A stretch of 64,000 nucleotides of DNA from Curvibacter sp. GWA2_64_110 (GCA_001797315.1 MGPC01000018.1:186001-250000); one strand, 5' to 3'. Positions 39,670 through 49,949 are shown, counted from the stretch's first letter. Translations and numbers: made by a program. The notes: generated from the sequence alone by a model not told the origin.

Positions 39670-39749
39670 CCCTTGGACCAAGCTCAGGGCAGACGGCTTA
39701 CCTCTTGTGGCCCCAACCTGTGCGTTCGGGCCGAGCTTGTCGAAGCCCT
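39670..39749. repeat. Inverted pair of REP-like units upstream of ileS
   Basis: CCCTTGGACCAAGCTCAGGGC (39670-39690) and CGAGCTTGTCGAAGCCCT (39732-39749) are degenerate inverted copies of one unit close to CCCTTCGACAAGCTCAGGGC. The head-to-head pairing resembles REP doublets. The 118-bp gap between ribF and ileS is largely this element. Confidence 0.6.
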
Positions 39750-39764
39750 CACAACACCATCGCC

Positions 39765-42596
39765 ATGTCTGACACCAAAACCGACAAACCGGATTACCGC
39801 AACACCCTGAACCTGCCCGACACCCCCTTCCCCATGCGCGGCGACCTGCCCAAGCGCGAACCGGGCTGGGTCAAGGAGTGGGAAGACAAAGGACTCTACA
39901 AGCAGCTGCGCGCCTCGCGCGCTGGCAAGCCCAAATTCGTGCTGCACGACGGCCCGCCCTATGCCAACGGCCAGATCCACATCGGCCACGCCGTCAACAA
40001 GGTGCTGAAGGACATGATCGTCAAGGCGCGCCAGCTCAAAGGCCTGGACGCCATCTACGTGCCGGGCTGGGACTGCCACGGCCTGCCGATCGAGAACGCC
40101 ATCGAGAAACTGCATGGCCGCAACCTCTCCCGTGATGTGGTGCAGGCCAAGAGCCGCGCCTTCGCCACCGAGCAGATCGCCGGCCAGATGGCCGACTTCA
40201 AGCGTCTCGGCGTGCTTGGCGAGTGGGACAACCCGTACCGCACGATGGACTTCGGCAACGAGGCCAACGAGATCCGCGCCCTCAAACGCATCATGGAGCG
40301 CGGCTTCGTCTACCGCGGTCTGAAGCCGGTCTACTGGTGCTTCGACTGCGGCAGCTCGCTGGCCGAGTTCGAGATCGAGTACCAGGACAAGAAGAGCACC
40401 ACACTGGATGTAGGCTTCGAATGCGCCGAACCCGACAAGCTGGCCGCAGCCTTCGGCCTGCCCAAGCTGGACCAGCCGGCTTTTGCGGTGATCTGGACCA
40501 CCACCGCCTGGACCATCCCCGCCAACCAGGCGCTCAACCTGAACCCCGAGCTGGAGTACGCGCTGGTGCAGACCGAGCGCGGCCTGCTGCTGCTGGCGGC
40601 CGTGCTGGTCGACAAGTGCATGGAGCGCTACCAGCTCACGGGCGCGGTGCTGGCCACCACGCTGGGCAAGAACCTCGGACTGATCAACTTCAAGCACCCG
40701 CTGTACGACGTCGATGCGGGCTACCGCCGCTTCAGCCCGGTGTACCTGGCCGACTACGCCACCGCCGAGGACGGCACCGGTCTGGTCCACTCTTCGCCCG
40801 CCTACGGCGTGGACGACTTCAACAGCTGTGTCGCCCACGGCATGGTTTTTGATGACATCCTGAACCCGGTGCAAGGCGATGGTCGCTACGCACCCGACTT
40901 CCCGCTCTTCGGTGGCCTCAACATCTGGAAGGCGGTGCCGGTGGTGATCGAAGCGCTGCGCAATGCCGGCCGCCTGTTCGCCACCCACGACATCACGCAC
41001 AGCTACCCGCACTGCTGGCGCCACAAGACGCCGGTGATCTACCGTGCCGCCGCCCAGTGGTTCGTGCGCATGGACGAGGGTGAGGGCGTGTTCACCAAGG
41101 ACAAGGCCCCCAAGACGCTGCGCCAGGTGGCGCTCGCCGCCATCGAGGAAACCGGCTTCTTCCCCGAAAATGGCAAGGCCCGCCTGCGCGACATGATCGC
41201 CGGCCGGCCCGACTGGTGCATCTCGCGCCAGCGCAACTGGGGCGTGCCCCTGCCCTTCTTCATCCACAAGGACAGCGGCGAGCTGCACCCGCGCACCATG
41301 GCCATCATGGACCAGGCCGCCAGCATGGTGGAGGCCGGCGGCATCGAGGCCTGGAGCAAGGTCACGGCCGAGGAGATCCTGGGCGCCGCCGACGCCGTGC
41401 ACTACACCAAGGTCAACGACATCCTGGACGTCTGGTTCGACTCCGGCACCACGCACTTCCACGTGCTCAAGCACAGCCACGCCGCCCAGTCCACCTGGCC
41501 GGCCGACCTCTACCTGGAAGGGCATGACCAGCACCGCGGCTGGTTTCACTCCTCGCTGCTGACCGCCTGTGCCATGTACGACCACGCGCCCTACAAGGGC
41601 CTGCTGACGCACGGCTTCACCGTGGACGGCCAGGGCCGCAAGATGAGCAAGAGCGTGGGCAATGTGGTGGCGCCGCAGCAGATCAGCGAGAAGATGGGCG
41701 CCGAGATCATCCGCCTGTGGTGCGCCGCCACCGACTACTCGGGCGACCTCGGCATCGACGACAAGATCCTGGCGCGTGTGGTGGACGGCTACCGCCGCAT
41801 CCGCAACACGCTGCGCTTCCTGCTCGCCAACGTGAGCGATTTCGATCCGGCCAAGGATGCCGTACCGGCCGACCAGCTGCTGGAGATCGACCGCTATGCC
41901 CTGTCGCGCGCGGCCGAACTGCAGGCCGACATCCTGGCGCACTACGAGGTCTACGAGTTCCACCCGGTGGTGGCCAAGCTGCAGGTCTACTGCTCGGAAG
42001 ACCTCGGCGCCTTCTACCTGGACGTGCTGAAGGACCGCCTCTACACCACGGCACCGAAGTCGCTGGCGCGCCGCAGCGCCCAGACCGCACTGTGGCAGAT
42101 CACGCATGCCATGCTGCGCTGGATGGCACCGTTCCTGAGCTTCACCGCCGAGGAAGCCTGGAAGGTGTTCGGCAATTCCGATTCGATCTTCATGGAAACC
42201 TATTCGGCGCTGGGTACACCCGACGCCGCACTGCTCACCAAGTGGAACCGCATCCGCGAGATCCGCGACGTGGTCAACAAGGACATCGAGGCGCTGCGTG
42301 CCGACGGCAAGGTCGGCGCCTCGCTGCAAGCTGAAGTGACGCTCACCGTTGGCGCCGACGACCACGCCCTGCTGGCCAGCCTGGGCGAGGACCTGAAGTT
42401 CGTTTTCATCACATCCGCTATCAAATTGGTAGCTGGCGACGCCATATCCACGAGCGTAGAGGCCTCAAAACATGCCAAATGCGAGCGCTGCTGGCACTAC
42501 CGCGACGATGTCGGTCACGATGCGACCCACCCGACGCTGTGCGGCCGCTGCACCAGCAACCTGCACGGCGCCGGCGAAACAAGAAAGGTTGCCTGA
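39765..42596 (+). CDS. ileS: Isoleucyl-tRNA synthetase
   Basis: A 943-residue class Ia synthetase. The HIGH-type motif is QIHIGHA near residue 71, the editing domain includes [14 protein letters not shown], the KMSKS motif is [10 protein letters not shown], and a C-terminal zinc finger uses CERC and CGRC. The start at ATG 39765 yields the usual beginning. Residues AIKLVA just before the zinc finger come from a 17-bp interspersed repeat. The stop overlaps the lspA start (TGATG), so the two are translationally coupled, as in many proteobacteria. Confidence 0.97.
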   Translation: MSDTKTDKPDYRNTLNLPDTPFPMRGDLPKREPGWVKEWEDKGLYKQLRASRAGKPKFVLHDGPPYANGQIHIGHAVNKVLKDMIVKARQLKGLDAIYVPGWDCHGLPIENAIEKLHGRNLSRDVVQAKSRAFATEQIAGQMADFKRLGVLGEWDNPYRTMDFGNEANEIRALKRIMERGFVYRGLKPVYWCFDCGSSLAEFEIEYQDKKSTTLDVGFECAEPDKLAAAFGLPKLDQPAFAVIWTTTAWTIPANQALNLNPELEYALVQTERGLLLLAAVLVDKCMERYQLTGAVLATTLGKNLGLINFKHPLYDVDAGYRRFSPVYLADYATAEDGTGLVHSSPAYGVDDFNSCVAHGMVFDDILNPVQGDGRYAPDFPLFGGLNIWKAVPVVIEALRNAGRLFATHDITHSYPHCWRHKTPVIYRAAAQWFVRMDEGEGVFTKDKAPKTLRQVALAAIEETGFFPENGKARLRDMIAGRPDWCISRQRNWGVPLPFFIHKDSGELHPRTMAIMDQAASMVEAGGIEAWSKVTAEEILGAADAVHYTKVNDILDVWFDSGTTHFHVLKHSHAAQSTWPADLYLEGHDQHRGWFHSSLLTACAMYDHAPYKGLLTHGFTVDGQGRKMSKSVGNVVAPQQISEKMGAEIIRLWCAATDYSGDLGIDDKILARVVDGYRRIRNTLRFLLANVSDFDPAKDAVPADQLLEIDRYALSRAAELQADILAHYEVYEFHPVVAKLQVYCSEDLGAFYLDVLKDRLYTTAPKSLARRSAQTALWQITHAMLRWMAPFLSFTAEEAWKVFGNSDSIFMETYSALGTPDAALLTKWNRIREIRDVVNKDIEALRADGKVGASLQAEVTLTVGADDHALLASLGEDLKFVFITSAIKLVAGDAISTSVEASKHAKCERCWHYRDDVGHDATHPTLCGRCTSNLHGAGETRKVA
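42417..42433 (+). repeat. 17-bp interspersed repeat, copy 5 (inside ileS)
   Basis: GCTATCAAATTGGTAGC, coding for AIKLVA in IleS, between the anticodon-binding region and the zinc finger. Confidence 0.8.
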
Positions 42597-43093
42597 TGGC
42601 CTCACGCAAACCGCAAGGTACCGGCGGCATGCTGCAGTGGCTTGGTCTGGCCTTCATCCTGCTGCTGGCCGACCAGTTCTCCAAGGTGCTGATCCTGGGC
42701 TACTACCACCTGGGTGAAAGCACCTACGTCACGAGCTTTTTCAACATCGTGCGCGTGCACAACAGCGGCGCGGCCTTTTCCTTTCTGGCCAGCGGCTCGG
42801 GCTGGCAACGCTGGTTTTTCGTCGGCATCGCGGTGGCTGCGGTGGTCTTCATCCTGTTCATGCTGCGCTCGCACGCCGGCCAGCGGCTGTTTTCCTTCGC
42901 CCTGGCCTGCATCCTGGGCGGCGCCGTCGGCAACGTGATCGACCGCCTGCTGCACGGCTACGTGATCGACTTCCTCGACTTCCACCTGCGCGGCTGGCAC
43001 TTCCCGGCCTTCAACGTGGCCGACAGCGCCATCACCATCGGCGCGGCCTGCCTGATCCTGGACGAACTGCTGCGGGTGCGACGCAGCAGATAA
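42596..43093 (+). CDS. lspA: Lipoprotein signal peptidase (signal peptidase II)
   Basis: A 165-residue inner-membrane aspartic protease that removes the signal peptide of lipidated prolipoproteins. Four membrane helices are visible. The catalytic aspartates lie in [18 protein letters not shown] and [11 protein letters not shown]. The ATG at 42596 overlaps the ileS stop by one base. The longer frame from 42479 is inside ileS and is rejected. Confidence 0.96.
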   Translation: MASRKPQGTGGMLQWLGLAFILLLADQFSKVLILGYYHLGESTYVTSFFNIVRVHNSGAAFSFLASGSGWQRWFFVGIAVAAVVFILFMLRSHAGQRLFSFALACILGGAVGNVIDRLLHGYVIDFLDFHLRGWHFPAFNVADSAITIGAACLILDELLRVRRSR

Positions 43094-43115
43094 AAACACC
43101 TCACGAGGAGACCTC

Positions 43116-44507
43116 ATGCAAGCACCCGAGAGCACCGTCAACCCCGTTCTGCTCGACCGCATGAGGTACCGGGCCGACCCGCTGGCCGATACCACGGTCA
43201 GCCGCATCCTCGGCCCCTGGCACGAAGTGGCGGCCACCAGCAGCAGCGACGATGCCCTGCGCACCAACGCCGCGCAATGGCAGCGGCTCGGTGCCGTCAA
43301 CCGCCTGTTCGGCAAATGGCAGGACAACCGCAGCCTGATCGGCTGGCGCGTTGAAGACCGCGACACACCGCCCGAGATTGCCGCCCTGCTGGAAGACTAC
43401 GTGCGCACAGCGCAGGTGCTGCCGGCCTGGGCCGACCCGGCCAAGATCACGCGTGCCGAGGAACTGTTCATCGACTTCGGCGTGCTGTCCTGCCTGCTGC
43501 TGTTCTGCTCCAGCCTGCCCGAGTGCTACGTGATCCCCGACCTGTCGACCGTGCTGCACGCCAGCGGCCAGCTGGAGACGCGCACCGACCACCGCATCCG
43601 CGCCACCGCAGCCATGATCTTTCCGGTGATGATGCAAGGCGGCCTGACGGACCCGAAAGGCAGCGGGCTGGCGCAGATTCTCAAGGTGCGGCTGATCCAC
43701 GCCACCATCCGCAACCTGATCCTGCGCGGCAACCCCGAGGCCGCGCTGCAGGCTTTCGAAGCCGACGGCCAGAATCCGGCGGCCCGCCGGGTGCTGCCGC
43801 TGGCATCCCTGCAGGCTTCGACCGACATGCAGCAGACCCTGTATGCCCACGGCTGGGACCTGGGCGACATGGGCCTGCCCTGCAACCAGGAAGAGCAGGC
43901 CTACACCCTGCTGACCTTCAGCTACGTCTTCCTGCGCAGCCTGCGCCGGCTCGGGCTGGGCCTGAGCCGTGCCGACGAGGAGGCCTACCTGCACACCTGG
44001 AACGTGGTGGGCCATGTGCTGGGCCTGCAGCGCGAGCTGATGGCCGACACCATGGCGCAGGCGGCCGAACTCTTTGCCGCCATGCAGGCGCGCGGTCGCG
44101 CCCGCCAGGTCGAGCCCGACAGCCGCCCGGCCCTGACACGCGCCCTGATGCAGACCATGGCGCAGGTGCTGCCGCTGCGCGTGCTCAAGCCCTTCCCTGT
44201 GCTGCTGACCCACTACCTCTGCGGCCGCACCACGGCCAAGGCGCTGGGCTTGCGCCAGCAGGTGCCCTGGTTGTCGCGCCTGCTGTTTGCCGCCGGCATG
44301 CTTGTCATCCGCGCCATCGACAGCACGGTACGCCTGGTCGTGCCCGGTTTTTCACTGTCGCGCCTGTTCACCCGCCTGCTGGGCGATCGCCTGATGGCGC
44401 AGATCCTGCTGGACCAGACCCGCCCGCTCAAGCTGCCGGGCACCCTGCTCAACCAGGTCCAGACCATGGTGGTCAACTGGCGCGCCAAGCCCAAAGCGGC
44501 GCGCTGA
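43116..44507 (+). CDS. DUF2236/MpaB-family (latex-clearing-protein-like) oxygenase
   Basis: A 463-residue protein of the oxygenase MpaB/rubber oxygenase family. The segment KVRLIHATIRN, with H195, matches the haem-ligand helix of latex clearing protein, and WNVVGHVLGL near residue 295 matches a second conserved helix. There is no evident signal peptide, so it is probably cytoplasmic, unlike secreted rubber oxygenases. The substrate is unknown; haem dependence is inferred from the family. It follows lspA by 22 bp with a GAGGAG ribosome site. Confidence 0.8.
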   Translation: MQAPESTVNPVLLDRMRYRADPLADTTVSRILGPWHEVAATSSSDDALRTNAAQWQRLGAVNRLFGKWQDNRSLIGWRVEDRDTPPEIAALLEDYVRTAQVLPAWADPAKITRAEELFIDFGVLSCLLLFCSSLPECYVIPDLSTVLHASGQLETRTDHRIRATAAMIFPVMMQGGLTDPKGSGLAQILKVRLIHATIRNLILRGNPEAALQAFEADGQNPAARRVLPLASLQASTDMQQTLYAHGWDLGDMGLPCNQEEQAYTLLTFSYVFLRSLRRLGLGLSRADEEAYLHTWNVVGHVLGLQRELMADTMAQAAELFAAMQARGRARQVEPDSRPALTRALMQTMAQVLPLRVLKPFPVLLTHYLCGRTTAKALGLRQQVPWLSRLLFAAGMLVIRAIDSTVRLVVPGFSLSRLFTRLLGDRLMAQILLDQTRPLKLPGTLLNQVQTMVVNWRAKPKAAR

Positions 44508-44520
44508 AACCAGCAAACAA

Positions 44521-44555
44521 AAACGGCCGCAGGGAGTTGCTCCCTGCGGCCGTTT
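44521..44555. terminator. Long-stem bidirectional terminator between convergent genes
   Basis: AAACGGCCGCAGGGAG (44521-44536) pairs perfectly over 16 bp with 44540-44555 around TTG. The A-rich left flank gives a good T tract on the minus strand and a short one on the plus strand. It separates the oxygenase and DUF4148 genes. Confidence 0.88.
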
Positions 44556-44573
44556 GCATGCCCTGACCTGCGT

Positions 44574-45047
44574 TCAACCTTTGGTGGGGTAACGGTTGGG
44601 ATAGAGCTCGTTGAGCTTCTTGCCGGTACCGAGATCGACGATGTCGCCGGTGCGCCGGGCTTCCCGCAACTCGGCATTGACATCAGCACGGCTGCGGCTC
44701 GGCGCAGCCGCCTTGGCCGGATAACGGTTGGGATAGATCTCATTGAGCTTTTGGCCGGTACCGAGATCGGCGATGTCGCCGGTGCGCTGGGCTTCCAGCA
44801 GCTCGGCATTGACTTCCGCACGGCTGCGGCTCGGTGCCGCCACCTTGGCCGGGTAACGGTTGGGATAGAGCTCGTTGAGCTTCTGGCCGGTGCCGAGATC
44901 GACGAGGTCACCGCTGCGCTGGGCTTCCAGCAGTTCGGCCTGGACTTCGGCGCGTGTCTTGGCGGCGGCCGGACCGGCCGCCAGGGCGTTGCCGGCGGCC
45001 AGTGCTGCCAGGGCCAGGGTGATGACGGCGGTGTATTTGCTGTTCAT
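44574..45047 (-). CDS. DUF4148 protein with three 44-residue tandem repeats
   Basis: A 157-residue exported protein with a signal peptide (YTAVITLALAALAAGNALA). Three near-identical 44-residue units follow, each of the form RAEVxAELLEAQRxGDLVDLGTG then QKLNELYPNRYPAK. In the DNA the period is exactly 132 bp (GGTACC-type landmarks at 44625, 44757 and 44889). DUF4148 proteins are typical small periplasmic proteins of Burkholderiales with unknown function; most carry fewer units (recollection). AAGGAA precedes the ATG at 45047. Divergent from the LysR gene. Confidence 0.85.
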   Translation of the reverse strand: MNSKYTAVITLALAALAAGNALAAGPAAAKTRAEVQAELLEAQRSGDLVDLGTGQKLNELYPNRYPAKVAAPSRSRAEVNAELLEAQRTGDIADLGTGQKLNEIYPNRYPAKAAAPSRSRADVNAELREARRTGDIVDLGTGKKLNELYPNRYPTKG

Positions 45048-45260
45048 GGTGAATTTCCTTTCGAAGACAAACAAAGTTTTCTGGGCATGGCAGGAAATTT
45101 CTTCCTCATCTGTCCAGCCTCGGTGATTCACTATTTGTTTCGAATCATCGATGGAATGAACTTTATGACGTCCTTATTTCAAGAAAAACAGCGTTTATTT
45201 CAAATAACCATTTCTGATTTAGCAATAAAATGATTCTTGAATTTCAGCAAGAGGTACCTC

Positions 45261-46181
45261 ATGGACCGGCTCCAATCCATGCGCGCGTTTCAGCGCGTGG
45301 TCGAAGAAGGCAGTTTTGCCGGCGCCGCCCGCGCCCTGGACATGTCGCCGGCCGTCGTCACGCGTCTGGTGGCGGACCTGGAGCAGAGCCTGGGCACGCG
45401 GCTGCTGCACCGCACGACACGCAAACTCTCGTTGACCGAAGCCGGCAATGAGTACGGCGCACGGCTGCACAGCATCCTGCAGGACATCGAGGAAGCCGAA
45501 ATGGCGGCAGCGGCCCACAGCAAGGAGCTGCAAGGCACGGTGCGCGTGCTGAGCACGCCGACCATGGCCTCCTACTTCATCGCCCCCAACATCGCGCGCT
45601 GGCGTGAACGCCAGCCCAAGCTGATGCTCGACCTGGCCATCGACACGCGTCCGCTGTCGCGCCTCGAGGCTTTCGATCTGGCGGTGATGGCGGCAGACGA
45701 AGGGTTTGATGCCAATGTGGTCGCCCGCCCGCTGGGCACGAGCGATCTGATCCTGTGCGCGTCCCCCGGCTACCTGCAACGCCATGGTCTGCCGCGCACG
45801 CCGGAGGATCTGATGCAGCACGCCTACCTCAAGACCGCTGAACTGCCCGGCCAGGATCAGGCCGACCGCCGGCTGCGACTGGAGCCGGCCTCGGCCAGCA
45901 TGCCGGCACCCGATCCGCTGGAAATTCCCGTGACGCCGGTGCTGCGCAGCCAGACCTTCGACGTCCTGCAGCAGGCCGGGCTCGATGGAGTCGGCTTCTT
46001 CGCCGCCTCCGAACTGATGGCCAGGCCGTTCCTGAGCAACGGGCAACTGGTACGACTGCTACCCGACTGGATACTGGGGCGCGTGACCGCCTACGCCGCC
46101 TTGTCCACGCGCAAGTTCATGCCGGCCAAAACACGGGCCTTCCTCGACTTTCTGGTCGAACGCGCCTCGGCCTTGAACTAG
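45261..46181 (+). CDS. LysR-family transcriptional regulator
   Basis: A 306-residue regulator. The N-terminal winged helix is LQSMRAFQRVVEEGSFAGAARALDMS followed by PAVVTRLVADLE, then a substrate-binding domain of CrgA-like type. I use ATG 45261, preceded by AAGAGG. The 213-bp divergent region shared with the DUF4148 gene is AT-rich and has two direct TTATTTCAA motifs (about 45174 and 45195), possible LysR contacts. The DUF4148 gene is the first candidate target. Confidence 0.88.
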   Translation: MDRLQSMRAFQRVVEEGSFAGAARALDMSPAVVTRLVADLEQSLGTRLLHRTTRKLSLTEAGNEYGARLHSILQDIEEAEMAAAAHSKELQGTVRVLSTPTMASYFIAPNIARWRERQPKLMLDLAIDTRPLSRLEAFDLAVMAADEGFDANVVARPLGTSDLILCASPGYLQRHGLPRTPEDLMQHAYLKTAELPGQDQADRRLRLEPASASMPAPDPLEIPVTPVLRSQTFDVLQQAGLDGVGFFAASELMARPFLSNGQLVRLLPDWILGRVTAYAALSTRKFMPAKTRAFLDFLVERASALN

Positions 46182-46218
46182 GACCTGTTCGCACCTGCAA
46201 AAATAGCGTTCACAGGCC

Positions 46219-48015
46219 CTACGGCTTGTGCAGCAATGGCGTGCACGGCTGCGTCCGCAGCAAGTTGGCCAGCAAAGTGCGCAGCTTGCCGGCGGCCAGC
46301 GGCTTGTGCAGCAGCGGATAACCCGACTCCCGAGCTTCGCGCAGGCGCTCCGGATCGGTGTCGCCGGTGAGAATCGCCGCTGGCACCTGCCGGCCGCAAT
46401 GGTCGCGAATCAGGCGGATCGCCTCCACCCCGGTACGCCCCTCCCGCAGGCGATAGTCGACCAGCATCACATCCGGCTGGAATCCCGTGCTGCGCAGCAG
46501 ATGGAGCGCCTCGTCGGCAGACTCCGCCGTCACCACCGCATAGCCCCAGTTCTCCAGCAGTCTGGCGGCAGACAGCCGGATGGACTGATCGTCATCCACC
46601 AGCAGGACCGAGGCGTCCAGGGACTGGCCATACATCACTTGCGCTTCGACAGCCGGCCTGGCGCCCGGCCGGCCCAGAGGCACCGTCACGGCGAACATGG
46701 AGCCGTACTGCGCTTGCGAACGCAAGGTCAGCGGATGCTTGAGCATGCGCGCCAGGCCATCCACGATGGCCAGCCCGAGGCCCAGGCCCTTGTAACGGTC
46801 GCGCTCCGGATTGCCGAGCTGCACGAACTCGTTGAAGATTTCCTTTTGCTGATGGGCCGCAATACCGATACCGGTGTCGTGCACCTCGATGCGCAGATTA
46901 CCCGCCTGGTGCCGGCATCCCAGCAGAATTTTTCCCTTCTTCGTGTACTTGATCGCATTGCTCATGAAGTTGCGCACGATCCGCTCCAGCAGGATGGGAT
47001 CGCTGCGTACCCAGGCCGAGCTCATGACGACGCGGCAGCACAGTCCGTGGGCCAGGGCCTGTGGCACGAAATCATCGGCCATGCGCTGGAGCAGGTCGGC
47101 CACGGGAAAGTCGCGCACCATCGGCTGGGTCGCAGCGGCATCGATTTTCGAAAAATCCAGCAAGGCGCTGAGCAGGTCGCTGAACTCACGGCCCACGGCC
47201 CGGATGTTGCCGACCAGGGAACGACTGGGGTGTTCCTGCAATTCGTTTTCCAGCGTGGCGGAAAACAGTTCCAAGGCCTGCACCGGCTGGCGCAGGTCAT
47301 GGCTGGCCGCCGCAAAAAAGCGTGTCTTGGCCATATTGGCCTGCTCGGCTCGCGTCTGCGCCGCCTCGGCCAGCTCCTTCTGCCGGATCAGCTCCTGGAT
47401 CAGGAGCTGATTGCGAAAGCGCAAGTGGATCGATTCGAGCAGGCCGCTCTGGATTTTCCTCGCCAGCAACAGGTTGACCGGCAGGAACAACAGGCCAAAC
47501 ACGCCCACCGCGACGTAGATGAGTTCGAATTCAAGGATGCAGCGCAGGGAAAACGGCAGGATCACCGGCAGCAGGTAGGCCACATGCGCCGGCAGGTAGG
47601 CCGCATGCATCATGATCGAGCCGATCGACATGATGCCCAGCACGATGGTCAGGGCAAACAGCGCCAGCAATTGATGCTGAAAAAAAAGCAGGCCGGCCGC
47701 CCCCAGCAAAGCACCCGACAACAGCGACGTCACGACATACAGCCTGACCCAACGGACGGGATCGGACGCCGCACCCTGCCGGTGCCGGAAATACAGCTGC
47801 AACACCCAGCGCAGCACGCCCAGCACGAAGACGCCGGCCAGCCAGCCCAGCAGGATCTCGCGCGGCACGCCGCCGACCCACAGCATGCCCACCAGGCCGG
47901 CCGAAATGGCAAAGTTGCTGATGATGGCAAACGGCAGCTTGTCATACAGCTGTCCCACCTGTTCATGCAGGATCGCCGCCTGCGCCTGCGACTGCCCTGA
48001 ACTGGACAGTTTCAT
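46219..48015 (-). CDS. Hybrid membrane histidine kinase with C-terminal receiver domain
   Basis: A 598-residue sensor. About six membrane helices (30-185) have no sizeable periplasmic loop, which suggests sensing within or at the membrane. A short coiled linker (200-230) leads to the HisKA H-box ASHDLRQP with His near 239, N-box NFMSNAIKYT and G-boxes DTGIGI and GLGLGLAIV. A receiver domain (about 475-598) has the acidic pair in LLVDDD, phospho-acceptor Asp in MLVDYRLR, and Lys in LLHKP. The DLRQP H-box is typical of orphan hybrid kinases. No cognate regulator is adjacent. Confidence 0.9.
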   Translation of the reverse strand: MKLSSSGQSQAQAAILHEQVGQLYDKLPFAIISNFAISAGLVGMLWVGGVPREILLGWLAGVFVLGVLRWVLQLYFRHRQGAASDPVRWVRLYVVTSLLSGALLGAAGLLFFQHQLLALFALTIVLGIMSIGSIMMHAAYLPAHVAYLLPVILPFSLRCILEFELIYVAVGVFGLLFLPVNLLLARKIQSGLLESIHLRFRNQLLIQELIRQKELAEAAQTRAEQANMAKTRFFAAASHDLRQPVQALELFSATLENELQEHPSRSLVGNIRAVGREFSDLLSALLDFSKIDAAATQPMVRDFPVADLLQRMADDFVPQALAHGLCCRVVMSSAWVRSDPILLERIVRNFMSNAIKYTKKGKILLGCRHQAGNLRIEVHDTGIGIAAHQQKEIFNEFVQLGNPERDRYKGLGLGLAIVDGLARMLKHPLTLRSQAQYGSMFAVTVPLGRPGARPAVEAQVMYGQSLDASVLLVDDDQSIRLSAARLLENWGYAVVTAESADEALHLLRSTGFQPDVMLVDYRLREGRTGVEAIRLIRDHCGRQVPAAILTGDTDPERLREARESGYPLLHKPLAAGKLRTLLANLLRTQPCTPLLHKP

Positions 48016-48199
48016 GCCTCTGCCTCGCGCATTGATGTTCCTCCCGTGTGTTATCGGCTGCTAGCCCGAAAAGCTTAGCACGTGCATTCCCTGCCTAAAA
48101 GTTTTCAGCCGGCATGTCGAAAACACGAGAAGGTGCGGTCGGGCCCGACCGTGTTCGGGCCTGGCCCATCCAAAGGAACAGCAACACGCAGACATTGCC

Positions 48200-48830
48200 A
48201 TGGGACTGGGATCAACACCAACGTCTCAGCACTGACCGTGCAACGCCAGCAGCGGGTACGGGCTCGACGCTGGCCACGACCCTGCAGCGGCTGTCCACCG
48301 GCATGCGCATCAACAGCGCACGCGACGATGCAGCCGGACTGGCCATCAGCGAGCGCATGACGGCCCAGATTCGCGGCAACAACATGGCGGCGCGCAATGC
48401 GAACGATGGCATCTCTTACCTCCAGACAGCCGATGGTGGCCTGGCAAGCGTCAGCGAGAACCTGATGCGCATGCGCGAACTGGCTGTTCAGGCCGGCAAT
48501 TCCATGATGTCCGACTCCGACCGGCAGGCCTTGCAGGCGGAAGTCGACCAGCTGAAGCAGGAGGTCGACCGGATCTCCAGCAGCGCCAAATTCAACGGTG
48601 AGTTCATTTTCGACCAGGCACGCAACAGCGCGGTGGGTGACCTGACGCAACTGGCCGTACTGGATGGCCTGCGCAACGGCGGCTGGCTCACGGATGCAGA
48701 ACGGCTGATCAGCGAACAGACGGCATCACCGCCGACGGCGCGCAGATGAGCATCGAGCTGACCTCCTTCACCGATGGCGCAGGCCAACACCGCACCGCAG
48801 CTGGTGTTGTCCCTGTTGCGCTTCTGAAGC
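48200..48830 (+). pseudogene. Multiply frameshifted flagellin, probably a flagellinolysin remnant
   Basis: ATG 48200 starts MGLG. The flagellin N-terminus INTNVSALTVQR continues in a second frame, the conserved domain STLATTLQRLSTGMRINSARDDAAGLAISERMT to SAKFNGEFIF in a third, and LAVLDGLRNGGWLTDAERLI runs on into GITADGAQMSIELTSFTDGAG in a fourth. Three successive one-base shifts are needed. The sequence then ends at the neighbouring gene with no C-terminal flagellin domain. The GWLTDAERLI/GITADGAQMSIEL part resembles the start of the metallopeptidase domain inserted in flagellinolysins; the HExxH motif itself is not present. No other flagellar genes lie nearby. Confidence 0.75.
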
Positions 48831-48833
48831 CGC

Positions 48834-49829
48834 CTACAGCGTCAGGATGGTGCAGCCGGTGGTCTTGCGTGCTTCCAGGTCGCGGTGCGCCTGCTGCACC
48901 TGCTCCAGCGGGTAGCGCTGGTCGATCCGGATCTTGACCTTGCCGCTGACCACCACGTCGAACAGATCGTCGGCCATGGCCTGCGTGCTTTCGCGCGTGA
49001 CGATGTGGCTGAACAGGGTCTGGCGCGTGACGTAGATCGAACCCTTGGCGCCAAGAATGCCCGGGGCGAACGGCGGCACTGCGCCGGAGGAATTGCCGAA
49101 GCTGGCCATCAGGCCGAAAGGCATCAGGCAGTCGAGCGACTTGTCCCAGGTGTCCTTGCCCACCGAGTCGTACACCACCTTCACGCCCCGGCCGCCGGTG
49201 ATCTCCTTCACGCGCGGCAGGAAATCCTCTTTCGTGTAGTTGATCACATGCGCCGCGCCATGCGCCCGGGCCAACTCGCATTTGGCATCCGAACCGGCGG
49301 TGCCGATGAGCTGCAGGCCCAGCGCCTTGGCCCACTGGCAGGCGATCAGGCCGACGCCGCCGGCCGCGGCATGGAACAGCACGAAGTCGCCCGGCTGCAG
49401 GCCTTCGACCGGGCGGGTCTTCTTGAGCAGGTATTGCGCCGTCAGGCCCTTGAGCATCATGGCGGCACCGGTCTCGAACGAAATCGCGTCGGGCAGCTTG
49501 CACACACACTTGGCCGGCATCACGCGCACCTCGCAGTAGCTGCCGGGCGGCTGGCTGGCATAGGCGGCGCGATCGCCCACCTGGAGGTGCGTGACCCCCT
49601 CGCCCACCGCTTCGATGACACCCGAGGCCTCCATGCCGAGCTGCAGCGGCATGGGCAACTGGTACAGGCCGGAGCGCTGGTAGACGTCGATGAAGTTCAG
49701 GCCAACTGCCTTGTGGCGGATGCGGATCTCGCCCGGGCCGGGGTCGCCCACCGTCACGTCCACAATCCTGAGCTGCTCGGGGCCGCCGTTCTGGTCGATG
49801 CGCACGGCGCGCGATGCAATTTGTGTCAT
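48834..49829 (-). CDS. NADPH:quinone reductase-like zinc-independent medium-chain dehydrogenase
   Basis: A 331-residue MDR-superfamily enzyme of the quinone oxidoreductase type. NFIDVYQRSGLY and MEASGVIEAVGEGV are typical, the NADPH motif is HAAAGGVGLIACQWAK, and the zinc ligands of alcohol dehydrogenases are absent. It probably reduces quinones or enones. Its stop lies against the end of the flagellin relic, which suggests the relic's 3' part was lost by a deletion ending here. Confidence 0.9.
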   Translation of the reverse strand: MTQIASRAVRIDQNGGPEQLRIVDVTVGDPGPGEIRIRHKAVGLNFIDVYQRSGLYQLPMPLQLGMEASGVIEAVGEGVTHLQVGDRAAYASQPPGSYCEVRVMPAKCVCKLPDAISFETGAAMMLKGLTAQYLLKKTRPVEGLQPGDFVLFHAAAGGVGLIACQWAKALGLQLIGTAGSDAKCELARAHGAAHVINYTKEDFLPRVKEITGGRGVKVVYDSVGKDTWDKSLDCLMPFGLMASFGNSSGAVPPFAPGILGAKGSIYVTRQTLFSHIVTRESTQAMADDLFDVVVSGKVKIRIDQRYPLEQVQQAHRDLEARKTTGCTILTL

Positions 49830-49949
49830 GCAATGTCTCCTGGAATGAATCGTGGAATTCTATTGTCGCGAATTGTCGCTGAACGTACGGCCACGAAGTA
49901 AAAACACCCATGACAGCAAAGGCCAGGACGTCTTGCTACAGTGCGGGCG

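Noticed and set aside
48082-48360. Plus-strand frame containing the flagellin start INTNVSALTVQR as a separate gene
   Set aside because: It is one frame of the broken flagellin; treating it separately would hide the pseudogene.
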